A stretch of 64,000 nucleotides of DNA, from positions 612,501 to 676,500 of the forward strand of contig NZ_CP012099.1 in NCBI RefSeq assembly GCF_001182785.1, read 5' to 3'. The notes under the pieces were generated by a model. The model saw nothing but the letters and a program-made list of their open reading frames with translations. It was not told the DNA's origin and searched no databases. A program made the position numbers and the translations under genes. The stretch is from Bacillus thuringiensis. GTDB taxonomy: Bacteria; Bacillota; Bacilli; Bacillales; Bacillaceae_G. Positions within the stretch are counted from its first letter, which is position 1. The number at the start of each line of letters is the position of its first letter. Of the stretch, positions 8,073 through 16,101 are shown piece after piece.

Positions 8073-8225
8073 TTATATAGAGTATAAAGTTTGATATATG
8101 CCACTTATCTGTCCTGTTTGATCTAGTGAGGGAGGAACGGTGAGTGGATTTAATAGGAAGTCTTTCACAACAATCCAACCGCTTGCAATACGAATAAAAA
8201 ATAAGAAACAAATTTTTAATACCAT
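8073..8225 (-). CDS. Small hydrophobic-N-terminus protein of 50 aa, function unknown
   Basis: ATG 8225 to TAA 8073 gives 50 residues. The N-terminus is hydrophobic and probably a membrane segment or signal (VLKICFLFFIRIASGW). A polar Pro/Thr/Gly-containing tail follows (NPLTVPPSLDQTGQISG). The composition looks protein-like rather than random, and a minus-strand terminator lies 75 bp downstream with no other gene to serve. The Shine-Dalgarno is weak (AAAGAGATG just before the start). I do not recognise the family. Confidence 0.5.
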   Translation of the reverse strand: MVLKICFLFFIRIASGWIVVKDFLLNPLTVPPSLDQTGQISGIYQTLYSI

Positions 8226-8628
8226 ATCATCTCTTTTTACTGAAAATTCCTTTTAGCGTAACAAAGAGGTTAAGTATAGTTCAACTACATTACGAAAGGT
8301 TATCAATTATAGACGATATTTTACAATACCGTTACTGTGCATTTCAATGAGGTGAAAATATAACAAAAAGCCTGATAAAACAACGTTTGCAAGCAAAGTA
8401 TTCGTAGGCCATTATTTTGCTTTTTCGTTATATCATATAGTATAATATTCAAAATCAGCAAGGATTTTTTCCTGAATTTTTGCTGATGAAGATGGAAAAA
8501 TTTTTCGGCTTTATAGGTTGATAAAGTTATGTCGTAACAGGAAATATAAGAACAGATATATAAATAAATAAAAAGAACATAAAAACGCAAATAAAAACGC
8601 AAATAAAAACGAAAATGAGGGGAACTTT
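8226..8628. other. Intergenic region with regulator promoter, inverted repeat and tandem repeats
   Basis: No convincing gene. A candidate promoter (TTGCTT 8417-8422, 18 bp, TATAAT 8441-8446) points to the ArsR gene with an unusually long leader of about 175 nt. An inverted repeat ATCAGCAA/TTGCTGAT lies at 8454-8461 and 8480-8487. Three imperfect 12-bp tandem copies of AAATAAAAACGC lie at about 8578-8612, just before the Shine-Dalgarno. Confidence 0.55.
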
Positions 8629-8916
8629 ATGAGCCAAAATCAATTCGAATGTCGTATTTCAGAAGAAGATGTACAAATGTTAAGAGCGTTAGCTCACCCA
8701 CTTCGTCTACGTCTAGTAATGGAACTTATGCAAAGAGGAACATGTAATGTAACACAACTACAGGAAGTATTAGAAATTCCGCAATCAACGGTTTCACAAC
8801 ATTTAACGAAGTTAAAGCAAAATAAAGTAGTGCGCTTTGAAAGACGAGGCTTAGAAGTGTATTACCAAATCCATAATGATAAAGTAAGTGCGGTAGTAAA
8901 AACATTATTTTCTTAA
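8629..8916 (+). CDS. ArsR-family winged-helix transcriptional regulator (PagR-like)
   Basis: A 95-aa protein consisting of one ArsR/SmtB winged helix: AHPLRLRLVMELM, then the recognition region CNVTQLQEVLEIPQSTVSQHLTKLKQNKVV, then the wing RRGLEVYYQIHN. No cysteine-rich metal site (CxC) is present in the recognition helix, so it is probably not a classical arsenic or cadmium sensor. It resembles B. anthracis PagR, which has the same PQSTVSQHL helix. Start ATG 8629 follows GAGGGG. It is monocistronic, has its own terminator and lies beside the inverted repeat at 8454-8487, which may be its operator. Confidence 0.88.
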   Translation: MSQNQFECRISEEDVQMLRALAHPLRLRLVMELMQRGTCNVTQLQEVLEIPQSTVSQHLTKLKQNKVVRFERRGLEVYYQIHNDKVSAVVKTLFS

Positions 8917-8932
8917 AATTTGAATATTATGG

Positions 8933-8963
8933 AAAAAGACGTGTGGAATATACGTCTTTTTTT
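8933..8963 (+). terminator. Intrinsic terminator of the ArsR regulator gene
   Basis: AAAAAGACGT and ACGTCTTTTT pair around a GTGGAATAT loop and are followed by a T-run. Confidence 0.85.
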
Positions 8964-9107
8964 ATTTGTCAGAAAGGTAGCGAGAGAGTAAATATTAGCA
9001 TGTGAGGAAGAAATGACTATCAATCAACATGCTGCTTTACGGAATATATTCTAAAAGGAAAAGAAAAAATAGAAAGGAGTGTAGTAAGCAAAAGGAGGGA
9101 TATTAGT

Positions 9108-9287
9108 ATGGATGTGAAACGTGTGAAACAAATCTTATCTTCTTCAAGTAGAATTGACGTTACATATGAGGGCGTACCAGTATGGATTGAGAGCTGTGAT
9201 GAGCAGAAGGGGAGTGCTCAAGTGTATGATATATCTAATCCTGGTGAGAGCGTTCATGTGGACGTGACAGCTTTAGAGGAGAAATAA
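9108..9287 (+). CDS. sspH: Small acid-soluble spore protein, H type
   Basis: A 59-aa protein that starts [28 protein letters not shown] and ends with a valine- and glutamate-rich tail, matching the SspH minor SASP family. Members are made late in the forespore and are packaged in the spore core. ATG 9108 follows an AAAAGGAGGG Shine-Dalgarno. Family members are usually transcribed by sigma F or sigma G; no clean promoter was identified by eye. It ends in the bidirectional terminator shared with dtpT. Confidence 0.9.
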   Translation: MDVKRVKQILSSSSRIDVTYEGVPVWIESCDEQKGSAQVYDISNPGESVHVDVTALEEK

Positions 9288-9289
9288 TA

Positions 9290-9323
9290 AAAAAGACGCT
9301 TCTAATTTTAGAAGCGTCTTTTT
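9290..9323. terminator. Bidirectional terminator between sspH and dtpT
   Basis: AAAAAGACGCTTCTAA pairs with its complement around a short loop, with A/T runs on both sides, so it can serve both convergent genes. Confidence 0.9.
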
Positions 9324-9328
9324 GTGTG

Positions 9329-10714
9329 TTATTCCATCATACTCGCAACTTTTTTAGAGAAGAGAAGGAGTACAAGTCCTAAGACGATAACGATAATACC
9401 GATACTTGCAAATACTTCAAGGTATCCTAATGATTGTGTAAAGGAAGCAAGTTTACCTGCTAACCAGTTAGCCATACCCGTACCAGCTAACCATACCCCC
9501 ATTAGTAATGATGCTAATTTTACAGGAGCGATTGCACTTACCATTGATAGACCGATTGGTGATAAGAATAACTCACCAATTGTATGGAAGAGATAAGTGA
9601 TAACGATGAATAATAAATTCGCTTTTACAGTTATATCTGCTTCACTACTTCCAGTTTTTAGAACTGCTAATGTTAAAACAAGATAACCTATACCTAGTAA
9701 AATCATACCAAATGCCATTTTTGTTGGCACGTTTAAATCACCGCGTTTTGTTTTAGAAAGTTTTAACCATAGCATAGATACAAATGGTGCAAGTAGTACG
9801 ATGAATGCTGGATTAACGGATTGGAACCAAGATGTTGGAACTTCCCAACCGAAAATTGTACGATCTACAAATTTATTTGTATAAAGTGTTAAAGAACTAC
9901 CAGCTTGTTCAAATCCTGCCCAGAAGAATACTACGAAACAAGTTAAAATTACAATTGCCCAAGTACGGTTTTTCTCTTGTTTTGTTAAAGGTTTCTTTTC
10001 GATTACAGGTTGATCTTTTGATTTTTTACCAACAACTGTTGTTCCTGCTTTACCAAGGTAACGAGGAGCTAATAAGTTGAAAACAATTTGTCCAATAATC
10101 ATACCGATACAAGCTGCTAAGAATCCGTATTTATATCCCATTACAATAACGCCATTAGCGCTTGTTTTAAAGAAATCTTCTGCTAAAAATCCACAAATAA
10201 GTGGAGCAAAGAAAGCACCTACGTTAATACCCATATAGAAGATAGTAAATGCACTGTCACGACGTGAATCATTTTCGCCATACAATTCACCTAACAGTGT
10301 AGAAATATTTGGTTTGAAGAATCCATTACCAATAACTAATAGTATTAATCCAAGGAATAGTCCTGTTTTTGTATTCATTGAGAATAGTACAAAATTGCCG
10401 ATTGCCATAATGATTCCGCCGAGAGTAATGGCATGACGTCTTGTGATATAATGATCCGTTAGCCATCCGCCTATAATTGGCATGAAATATACTGCCGCTG
10501 TAAAAGTACCATATAATTGCACTGCGACTGCCTTATCAAATCCTAACCCGCCACTAACAGCAGCAGTTGTTAAATAAAGAACTAAAAGGCCACGCATTCC
10601 ATAATAACTAAATCTTTCCCACATTTCTGTTAAGAACAACAAGTACAACCCTGGTGGATGTTTTTTTTGTGATTGTTGCTCTCCAGCTTTGTCTAATTTT
10701 AAAGCTGCATCCAT
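9329..10714 (-). CDS. dtpT: Proton-dependent di/tripeptide transporter (POT family)
   Basis: A 461-aa, about 14-TM member of the PTR2/POT branch of the major facilitator superfamily, importing di- and tripeptides with protons. Visible motifs: the ExxER-type LTEMWERFSYYGMRGLLVLYLT near the N-terminus, GGIIMAIGN, and FYMGINVGAFFAPLICGFLAE (PTR2 signature region around residues 150-175). Length and motif order are normal. The start follows a GGGGGAAAC Shine-Dalgarno. A cre-like site lies about 160 bp upstream, suggesting carbon catabolite control. Confidence 0.93.
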   Translation of the reverse strand: MDAALKLDKAGEQQSQKKHPPGLYLLFLTEMWERFSYYGMRGLLVLYLTTAAVSGGLGFDKAVAVQLYGTFTAAVYFMPIIGGWLTDHYITRRHAITLGGIIMAIGNFVLFSMNTKTGLFLGLILLVIGNGFFKPNISTLLGELYGENDSRRDSAFTIFYMGINVGAFFAPLICGFLAEDFFKTSANGVIVMGYKYGFLAACIGMIIGQIVFNLLAPRYLGKAGTTVVGKKSKDQPVIEKKPLTKQEKNRTWAIVILTCFVVFFWAGFEQAGSSLTLYTNKFVDRTIFGWEVPTSWFQSVNPAFIVLLAPFVSMLWLKLSKTKRGDLNVPTKMAFGMILLGIGYLVLTLAVLKTGSSEADITVKANLLFIVITYLFHTIGELFLSPIGLSMVSAIAPVKLASLLMGVWLAGTGMANWLAGKLASFTQSLGYLEVFASIGIIVIVLGLVLLLFSKKVASMME

Positions 10715-11057
10715 TTTTGTTTCCCCCTAATCCTGTATAACGGATATTTATGTAATCATTTTAATTTACAAAATATTTAGAAGTCAATAGAATTATATGG
10801 AAATAGAAAGAAAATTTCTAAAAAAGTTCTATTTTTCTTCAACCGTTACTGTATTTTGCCCTGAAAACGAGATGATAAGCGTTTTCAAATGTAATAATTG
10901 AATTCTAAAATAAAATAAAATAGTGATTAATCAGAAAATTTAGATTAAAACATCTATTCTGATATAGAGAAAATATATTCTATTTACTTTTATAATATAA
11001 CATATTGGGAATAAAAATACAAAATGAAATAATGTGACACTTCAGTGAAATAGAAAA
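10715..11057. other. AT-rich intergenic region upstream of dtpT
   Basis: About 340 bp of very AT-rich DNA without a gene. The only element I can support is the cre-like site at 10874-10887. The dtpT promoter must lie here, but no strong -35/-10 pair is evident. Confidence 0.5.
10874..10887 (-). promoter_or_regulatory. cre-like CcpA site upstream of dtpT
   Basis: On the minus strand the sequence is TGAAAACGCTTATC, 12 of 14 matches to TGWAARCGYTWNCW. Two mismatches at one edge make it a moderate candidate. Confidence 0.4.
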
Positions 11058-11086
11058 TAGCCAGCACCATAGGAGGGTGCTGGCTA
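11058..11086 (-). terminator. Terminator of the siderophore-binding lipoprotein gene
   Basis: TAGCCAGCACC (11058-11068) pairs with GGTGCTGGCTA (11076-11086). A TTTTCTATTT tract follows on the minus strand. Confidence 0.75.
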
Positions 11087-11094
11087 GAGATGTA

Positions 11095-12063
11095 TTATTT
11101 AACAAAGCGCTTTTCGATGTCATCTAGTAATAGGTTAGCAGCCATTACACCGCCAGCTGTATTCCAAATAACATCGTCGACTTTGTATGCTTTACCATTT
11201 TTTACGGCATTTAAATTTTTAAATAGAGGATCGTTTATATATTCTTTTTCTAGTTCAGATCCTTTTTTCTCATTTCCTTTATCGAATGTGAAGTAGAATA
11301 ATACGTCACCATCCATAGCAGAAATACGCTCTTTAGATACGTTACGCTCTGCAAAATCATCTTTGTTTTGATCTCCAGGACGTTTAAATCCAAGTTCTTT
11401 TAAAATAACACCAGAGAATGTATCGCCATGATAAATACGAACATCACCAGGCATGAAACGAACCATAGAGATTTCTTGATTTACTTTATCGCCAAGTTTG
11501 CCTTTTAAATCTTTCATACGTGATTCGTAATCAGCTACAACTTTTTGACCTTCTTTTTCTTTATTTAATGCTTTTGCATAAAATTTGAAGTTATCTTTCC
11601 ATTCCCCACGTAATGTTTCTGAGAACACAGTAGGTGCAATTGCTTTTAGTTGTTCGTACACTTTTTCGTGACGCATTTTGTTACCGATAATTAAGTCTGG
11701 TTTTAAAGAAGCAATTGTTTCAACGTTAACTTGTCCTTCATCACCAACAACTTTTACATCTTTCATTTTATCCTTAATATGTGGATACCATGGGTCACCA
11801 GTCCAAGACTTTACAGCACCAACTGGTTTCACACCTAATTCAAGTAAAGCTTCAGTTCCTTCATTTGTTAAGATAACTACACGTTTTGGATTAGCAGGAA
11901 CTTCTGTTTTACCCATTGCATGTTCTACAGTAACCACTTCTTTTTTATTATCTTCTTTTGTAGATTCTTCTTTGTTATTTGCTTTTCCACAAGCGCTTAA
12001 AAGCATTGAAAATGCTAGTAAAAATACAAATACTGTAAACGATTTTTTCCGCATGAAATTCAT
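11095..12063 (-). CDS. yfiY: Iron-siderophore ABC transporter, substrate-binding lipoprotein (YfiY-like)
   Basis: A 322-aa class III periplasmic-binding-type protein tethered to the outer face of the membrane. A signal peptide ends in the lipobox LLSAC (Cys about 25), followed by an acidic/basic linker. The two-lobe domain starts at TVEHAMGKTEVPANPKRVVIL and includes the typical IASLKPDLIIGNK and VLFYFTFDKG stretches. It most resembles YfiY of B. subtilis, which belongs to a hydroxamate-citrate (schizokinen/arthrobactin) uptake system. It is divergent from its permease and ATPase genes with a Fur-like box between them. The ligand is an inference from family resemblance. Confidence 0.85.
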   Translation of the reverse strand: MNFMRKKSFTVFVFLLAFSMLLSACGKANNKEESTKEDNKKEVVTVEHAMGKTEVPANPKRVVILTNEGTEALLELGVKPVGAVKSWTGDPWYPHIKDKMKDVKVVGDEGQVNVETIASLKPDLIIGNKMRHEKVYEQLKAIAPTVFSETLRGEWKDNFKFYAKALNKEKEGQKVVADYESRMKDLKGKLGDKVNQEISMVRFMPGDVRIYHGDTFSGVILKELGFKRPGDQNKDDFAERNVSKERISAMDGDVLFYFTFDKGNEKKGSELEKEYINDPLFKNLNAVKNGKAYKVDDVIWNTAGGVMAANLLLDDIEKRFVK

Positions 12064-12108
12064 TATGTACCCCCTACATGTTGAGAATATTTTTCAATAG
12101 CAAGCATG

Positions 12109-12137
12109 ATATTAAGCCTTTATCTTTTGATTGTCAA
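12109..12137 (-). promoter_or_regulatory. Sigma-A promoter of yfiY
   Basis: Minus strand TTGACA (12132-12137), 17-bp spacer, TAATAT (12109-12114). It lies next to the Fur-like box at 12148-12162. Confidence 0.75.
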
Positions 12138-12147
12138 TACATATGGT

Positions 12148-12162
12148 TGAAAATAATTCTCA
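12148..12162. promoter_or_regulatory. Fur-like box between divergent siderophore genes
   Basis: TGAAAATAATTCTCA matches the 7-1-7 Fur motif TGATAATNATTATCA with two mismatches. It sits between the yfiY promoter and a TTGACA (12169-12174) facing the permease genes, so one site could repress both directions when iron is plentiful. Confidence 0.7.
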
Positions 12163-12235
12163 TTTCCGTTGACAATAAGAATTAAGTTGAAATACACTTA
12201 CAACGTATCATTATACATTGAAGGGGAAACGCTGC

Positions 12236-13240
12236 ATGTTATTAAAAACAAATCAAGCAAAATGGATTGGATTATTTGTTGGAATCATTGCAGTCGTTAT
12301 TTGTATTTGGGGAAGTATTATTTTCGGATATACAAATACGAGCTGGAAATTAGCGCTAGATGCTTTTTTCCATTTTAATGGTTCTAATGAACATATTATT
12401 ATTCAAAATGTGCGCCTTCCAAGGGCACTTATAGCAGCAAGTGTTGGTGCTAGTTTAGCCATCGCGGGTTGTCTTATGCAAACTTTAACTAAGAATCCAC
12501 TTGCTTCTCCAGATTTTATTGGATTAAATTCAGGTGCTGCGTTCTTCATAGTTGTAGCAATTGTAATCTTTTCAGTAACATCATTATCAGCTTTCACATG
12601 GATTGCCTTTTTAGGAGCTGCGGTTGCAGCTGTACTTGTATTTGCTTCTAGTTCTTTAGGAAAAGAAGGGACTACTCCTCTTAAGTTAACGTTAGCAGGG
12701 GTCGCAATTAGTGCGTTATTTTCATCATTAACACAAGGATTACTTGTGTTAAATGAAAAAGCACTTGAAGAGGTATTATTTTGGCTTGCTGGATCTGTGC
12801 AAGGGAGAAAGTTAGAAATTTTACAATCTGTATTCCCATATTTATTAATAGGATGGATTGCATCTCTTATGATGGCAGGGAAAGTAAATACATTGATGAT
12901 GGGAGAAGACGTCGCGAAAGGACTTGGACAACGAACAATTTTAATGAAATCATTCGTGTTACTTATTATTGTACTGTTGTCTGGTGGTTCAGTTGCGGTT
13001 GCTGGTCCAATTGGATTTATTGGAATTATTACTCCGCATTTTGCTAGATTTCTTGTTGGAGTTGACCACAGATGGAGAGTACCTTATAGCGGATTGTTAG
13101 GGGCAATACTACTAATATTGGCTGATATAGCAGCAAGATATGTCATTATGCCACAAGAAGTACCAGTAGGAGTTATGACAGCATTTATTGGAGCACCGTT
13201 CTTTATTTATATTGCACGTAAGAGAGGGCTTAGCAAATGA
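12236..13240 (+). CDS. yfiZ: FecCD-family siderophore permease, first subunit (YfiZ-like)
   Basis: A 334-aa, about 9-10-TM permease of the BtuC/FecCD family. It carries family stretches VRLPRALIAASVGASLAIAGCLMQTLTKNPLASPDFIG near the N-terminus and GPIGFIGIITPHFARFLVGVDHR with the ATPase-contact region near the C-terminus. A TTG start 18 bp upstream is open, but ATG 12236 has AAGGGG at proper spacing. It overlaps the next gene by 4 bp (ATGA), indicating translational coupling. It forms the membrane channel as a heterodimer with the following permease. Confidence 0.88.
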   Translation: MLLKTNQAKWIGLFVGIIAVVICIWGSIIFGYTNTSWKLALDAFFHFNGSNEHIIIQNVRLPRALIAASVGASLAIAGCLMQTLTKNPLASPDFIGLNSGAAFFIVVAIVIFSVTSLSAFTWIAFLGAAVAAVLVFASSSLGKEGTTPLKLTLAGVAISALFSSLTQGLLVLNEKALEEVLFWLAGSVQGRKLEILQSVFPYLLIGWIASLMMAGKVNTLMMGEDVAKGLGQRTILMKSFVLLIIVLLSGGSVAVAGPIGFIGIITPHFARFLVGVDHRWRVPYSGLLGAILLILADIAARYVIMPQEVPVGVMTAFIGAPFFIYIARKRGLSK

Positions 13241-14295
13241 AGAAATATATTCCGTTTCGTATAGGAAAAGGCGAGCTCTCGTTTTTAATGTATAAACGAG
13301 CTTGTCTCGTCTTGTTAAGTTTACTAGTTGTTTTAATAGGATTATTCTTTGCGAGCGCAGGTATGGGAGACATGAAAATTGCTCCTTATGACGTATGGCA
13401 AGCAATTACCGGAAATGGCGATGCAATGTCAAATATGGTTGTAAATAAGTTTCGTATGCCACGTATTTTAATTGCTATCCTCGTAGGAATTGCGCTTGCG
13501 GTAGCGGGCTGTATTTTACAAGGGCTCGTTCGAAATCCGCTTGCTTCTCCTGATATCATCGGGATTACGGGCGGGGCAAGTGTCGCAGTTGTATTATTTT
13601 TAGCGTTATTTAGTGATAAAAATAATGCACTAACGGTAAGTATTCATTATATGCCGCTCGCAGCTTTTGCAGGAGCAACGATTGTAGCGGTTTTTGTATA
13701 CTTATTTGCATGGCAAAATGATGGATTATCACCAATTAGTCTCGTTTTAATTGGTGTTGGATTTTGGGCATTAACGAAGGCGGCGACAACATTATTTATG
13801 TTGCTAGCACCAATTTATCAAGCGAGCCAAGCGAATGTATGGATTACGGGTACCGTTTACGGCTCTTCTTGGCAAAATGTTATGGTACTTGCGCCTTGGG
13901 TTCTCATTTTAACAGTAATATCATTTATCGCAGCTAGGCATTTAAATGCACAAGAGCTAGGGGATGATATAGCGGTAGGACTTGGGGTTCCTTTAACGAA
14001 GTCGCGTGTATTTATGTTATTACTTAGTACAGCTTTAATTGGTGGTGCGGTAGCTTTTGCCGGAGGGATTGGATTTGTCGGTTTAATGGCACCTCATATT
14101 TCACGAAGATTAGTTGGTTCTTTATACGGTGCATTACTCCCAGTTGCAGCTATTGTCGGTGCAATTCTAGTACTTGCTGCAGATTTAATAGGGCGTACAA
14201 TTTTCACACCACTTGAAATTCCAGCAGGGGTATTTACATCAGCAATTGGTGCACCTTATTTCATTTATTTACTTTATAAAAGTCGGAATTCATAA
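13237..14295 (+). CDS. yfhA: FecCD-family siderophore permease, second subunit (YfhA-like)
   Basis: A 352-aa FecCD permease with the same signatures (FRMPRILIAILVGIALAVAGCILQGLVRNPLASPDIIGITGGAS and GGIGFVGLMAPHISRRLVGS). It is a paralogue of the preceding gene, as usual for two-permease iron importers. Its ATG overlaps the previous stop and it is followed after 12 bp by the ATPase start, so the three form one operon. Confidence 0.88.
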   Translation: MKKYIPFRIGKGELSFLMYKRACLVLLSLLVVLIGLFFASAGMGDMKIAPYDVWQAITGNGDAMSNMVVNKFRMPRILIAILVGIALAVAGCILQGLVRNPLASPDIIGITGGASVAVVLFLALFSDKNNALTVSIHYMPLAAFAGATIVAVFVYLFAWQNDGLSPISLVLIGVGFWALTKAATTLFMLLAPIYQASQANVWITGTVYGSSWQNVMVLAPWVLILTVISFIAARHLNAQELGDDIAVGLGVPLTKSRVFMLLLSTALIGGAVAFAGGIGFVGLMAPHISRRLVGSLYGALLPVAAIVGAILVLAADLIGRTIFTPLEIPAGVFTSAIGAPYFIYLLYKSRNS

Positions 14296-14307
14296 AGGGA
14301 GATGAAT

Positions 14308-15129
14308 ATGCAAAAAGCATTGGAGACGAAACGCTTGACGTTGTCTTATGGTGAAACAATTATTATTGATGAGCTGAACTTAGAAATTCCAAAAGGAGAA
14401 ATTACAATTTTTATCGGTTCTAACGGTTGCGGGAAATCAACTTTATTACGTTCACTAGCCAGATTATTAAAGCCAACAAATGGTGATATTTTGTTAGATA
14501 ATCAAGCAATTCAAAGTATGCAAACGAAGCAAATTGCTCGTCAAATGGCGATTTTACCGCAAGGACCACAAGCACCAGAAGGACTTACAGTATTACAACT
14601 TGTAAAGCAAGGACGCTATCCATATCAAACATGGCTGAAGCAATGGTCAGAAAAAGACGAGGAAATGGTACAGAAGGCACTTGCAGCAACAGGTATGACA
14701 GAATTTGCTGAGCGTGATGTGCATGCTCTTTCAGGTGGGCAGCGTCAACGTGCTTGGATCGCAATGACACTTGCACAAGATACAGATATCATTTTACTGG
14801 ATGAGCCAACTACATACTTAGATATGACTCACCAAATTGAAGTGCTAGATTTATTATTCGAATTAAATGAAACAGAACAAAGAACAATTGTTATGGTATT
14901 ACATGATCTGAATTTAGCATGCCGCTATGCAGATAACATTGTAGCAATTCAAGATAAACAAATATATGCACAAGGTAAACCTGAAGAAGTGGTAGATGAG
15001 AAACTAGTACGTGATGTATTCCGAATGGAGTGTCAAATTAGTACGGATCCGTTGTTTGGAACACCGCTTTGTATCCCGCACGGAAGAGGAAGACGTGTAG
15101 TTAAAGAAGTTGCTCAGGCAATGAGATAA
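14308..15129 (+). CDS. Iron-siderophore ABC transporter ATPase
   Basis: A 273-aa FecE/FhuC-type ATPase energising uptake. Walker A is GSNGCGKST, the signature is LSGGQRQRAW, Walker B is IILLDEPTTYLD, and the switch histidine is in VLHDLNLACRYAD. Two ATGs compete. The Shine-Dalgarno AGGGAG abuts ATG 14302 but is 6 bp from ATG 14308, which is therefore preferred (protein begins MQKALETKRL). In B. subtilis the yfiYZ-yfhA system borrows a separately encoded ATPase (YusV); here an ATPase is encoded in the operon. Confidence 0.9.
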   Translation: MQKALETKRLTLSYGETIIIDELNLEIPKGEITIFIGSNGCGKSTLLRSLARLLKPTNGDILLDNQAIQSMQTKQIARQMAILPQGPQAPEGLTVLQLVKQGRYPYQTWLKQWSEKDEEMVQKALAATGMTEFAERDVHALSGGQRQRAWIAMTLAQDTDIILLDEPTTYLDMTHQIEVLDLLFELNETEQRTIVMVLHDLNLACRYADNIVAIQDKQIYAQGKPEEVVDEKLVRDVFRMECQISTDPLFGTPLCIPHGRGRRVVKEVAQAMR

Positions 15130-15157
15130 AAAAACGATGAGTGATTCATCGTTTTTT
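15129..15157. terminator. Bidirectional terminator after the siderophore operon
   Basis: CGATGA and TCATCG pair around a short loop, with A-run before and T-run after, serving both the ATPase gene and the convergent methyltransferase gene. Confidence 0.85.
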
Positions 15158-15888
15158 TATTTGGTACAAGAAAATAAGAGGAAGAGAGGAATTCGTAAGC
15201 GACGTTTATACTCTTCTTTATTTTGAAAATAGGTTGGATTTGGTGTAGCTTCTTTTAATGATGTAATGGTAAATCCGGCTTGCTGTAATAATGTGAAATA
15301 CTCTTCCGTTGTACGATGATATTTAATAACTTCTTGGTCAATCCATGGTTCAACCCGTTTGCCTAGTTTAAAATAATCATCGACGAGCCAACTCGTTCTT
15401 TTACCACTTGTTTGTAAGCCTTCAAATGAAGAAGTAATAACGGGATGTTGAACGCTAAAGGTAAAGGTGCCATTTGTTTTTAAAGTTTGAAACACATTTT
15501 GAAAAATGATATCAAGATGTTCAATATAATGTAAGGCGAGTCTAGAGGTTACTAAATCAAAAGTGGAAGAGGGATAGGTATAATCTTTGAGGTTTAAAAA
15601 ATGAACAGATCCATTTTTATTTTCTAGTTGTTTTTTAGCTTTTCCATACATAAGCTCGGAGCCTTCAATGCCGGTGTAAGAGTAGCATCCCTTTTCTAAT
15701 AATTCCGCACCAAACTTAGCATCACCACAGCCTAAATCGAGAATTTGTTTTCCTTGCACATGACCAATGAGCTGAAAGAATACTGGTTTTTCAATGGATT
15801 CATTTGGGCTATTTTCTCGGTATCTTCGTTTCATATATTGTTCGAAAAATGCTGTGTTATTGTATACATCAGATTCTGTAAATGCCAT
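15157..15888 (-). CDS. Class I SAM-dependent methyltransferase, substrate unknown
   Basis: A 243-aa cytoplasmic protein with a methyltransferase_11/25-type Rossmann fold. Motif I is ILDLGCGDAKFG, the acidic end of strand 2 is GIEGSELM, and the post-I/motif II region is FDLVTSRLALHYIEHLD. The N-terminus (FTESDVYNNTAFFEQYMKRR) is typical of small-molecule methyltransferases of Bacillus. No RNA- or protein-binding domain is attached. It is a single gene. Substrate cannot be inferred from the sequence or neighbours. Confidence 0.8.
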   Translation of the reverse strand: MAFTESDVYNNTAFFEQYMKRRYRENSPNESIEKPVFFQLIGHVQGKQILDLGCGDAKFGAELLEKGCYSYTGIEGSELMYGKAKKQLENKNGSVHFLNLKDYTYPSSTFDLVTSRLALHYIEHLDIIFQNVFQTLKTNGTFTFSVQHPVITSSFEGLQTSGKRTSWLVDDYFKLGKRVEPWIDQEVIKYHRTTEEYFTLLQQAGFTITSLKEATPNPTYFQNKEEYKRRLRIPLFLLFSCTK

Positions 15889-15979
15889 GTTTGAAGCCTC
15901 CCTAAATATTTTTTTAATTCTATCAAATATGAAAAGTAAATGATAGATTTATTGTAATGAATCATATATAATCTAGAAT

Positions 15980-15993
15980 TGTAAGCGGTTACT
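15980..15993 (+). promoter_or_regulatory. cre (CcpA) site upstream of kbl-tdh
   Basis: TGTAAGCGGTTACT matches TGWAARCGYTWNCW at 13 of 14 positions. It lies just downstream of a TATAAT (15967-15972) with only a weak -35. A second, weaker cre-like sequence (12/14) occurs at 16020-16033. Confidence 0.6.
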
Positions 15994-16101
15994 TTAAACT
16001 ATTTTTCTATAATAAATTCTGAAAACGTGTTAAGCTAGTAGAGGGATTATTAGAACTATTAAGACAATAATCCGCTTACATGAACGATGGGAGGCTTCAC
16101 A

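Noticed and set aside
8321..8602. 93-aa minus-strand frame upstream of the ArsR gene
   Set aside because: Tyr/Phe/Ile-rich composition expected from AT-rich non-coding DNA, no Shine-Dalgarno, and it overlaps the regulator promoter.
8578..8612. CRISPR-like repeat
   Set aside because: Three adjacent 12-bp copies without spacers; a simple tandem repeat, not a CRISPR array.
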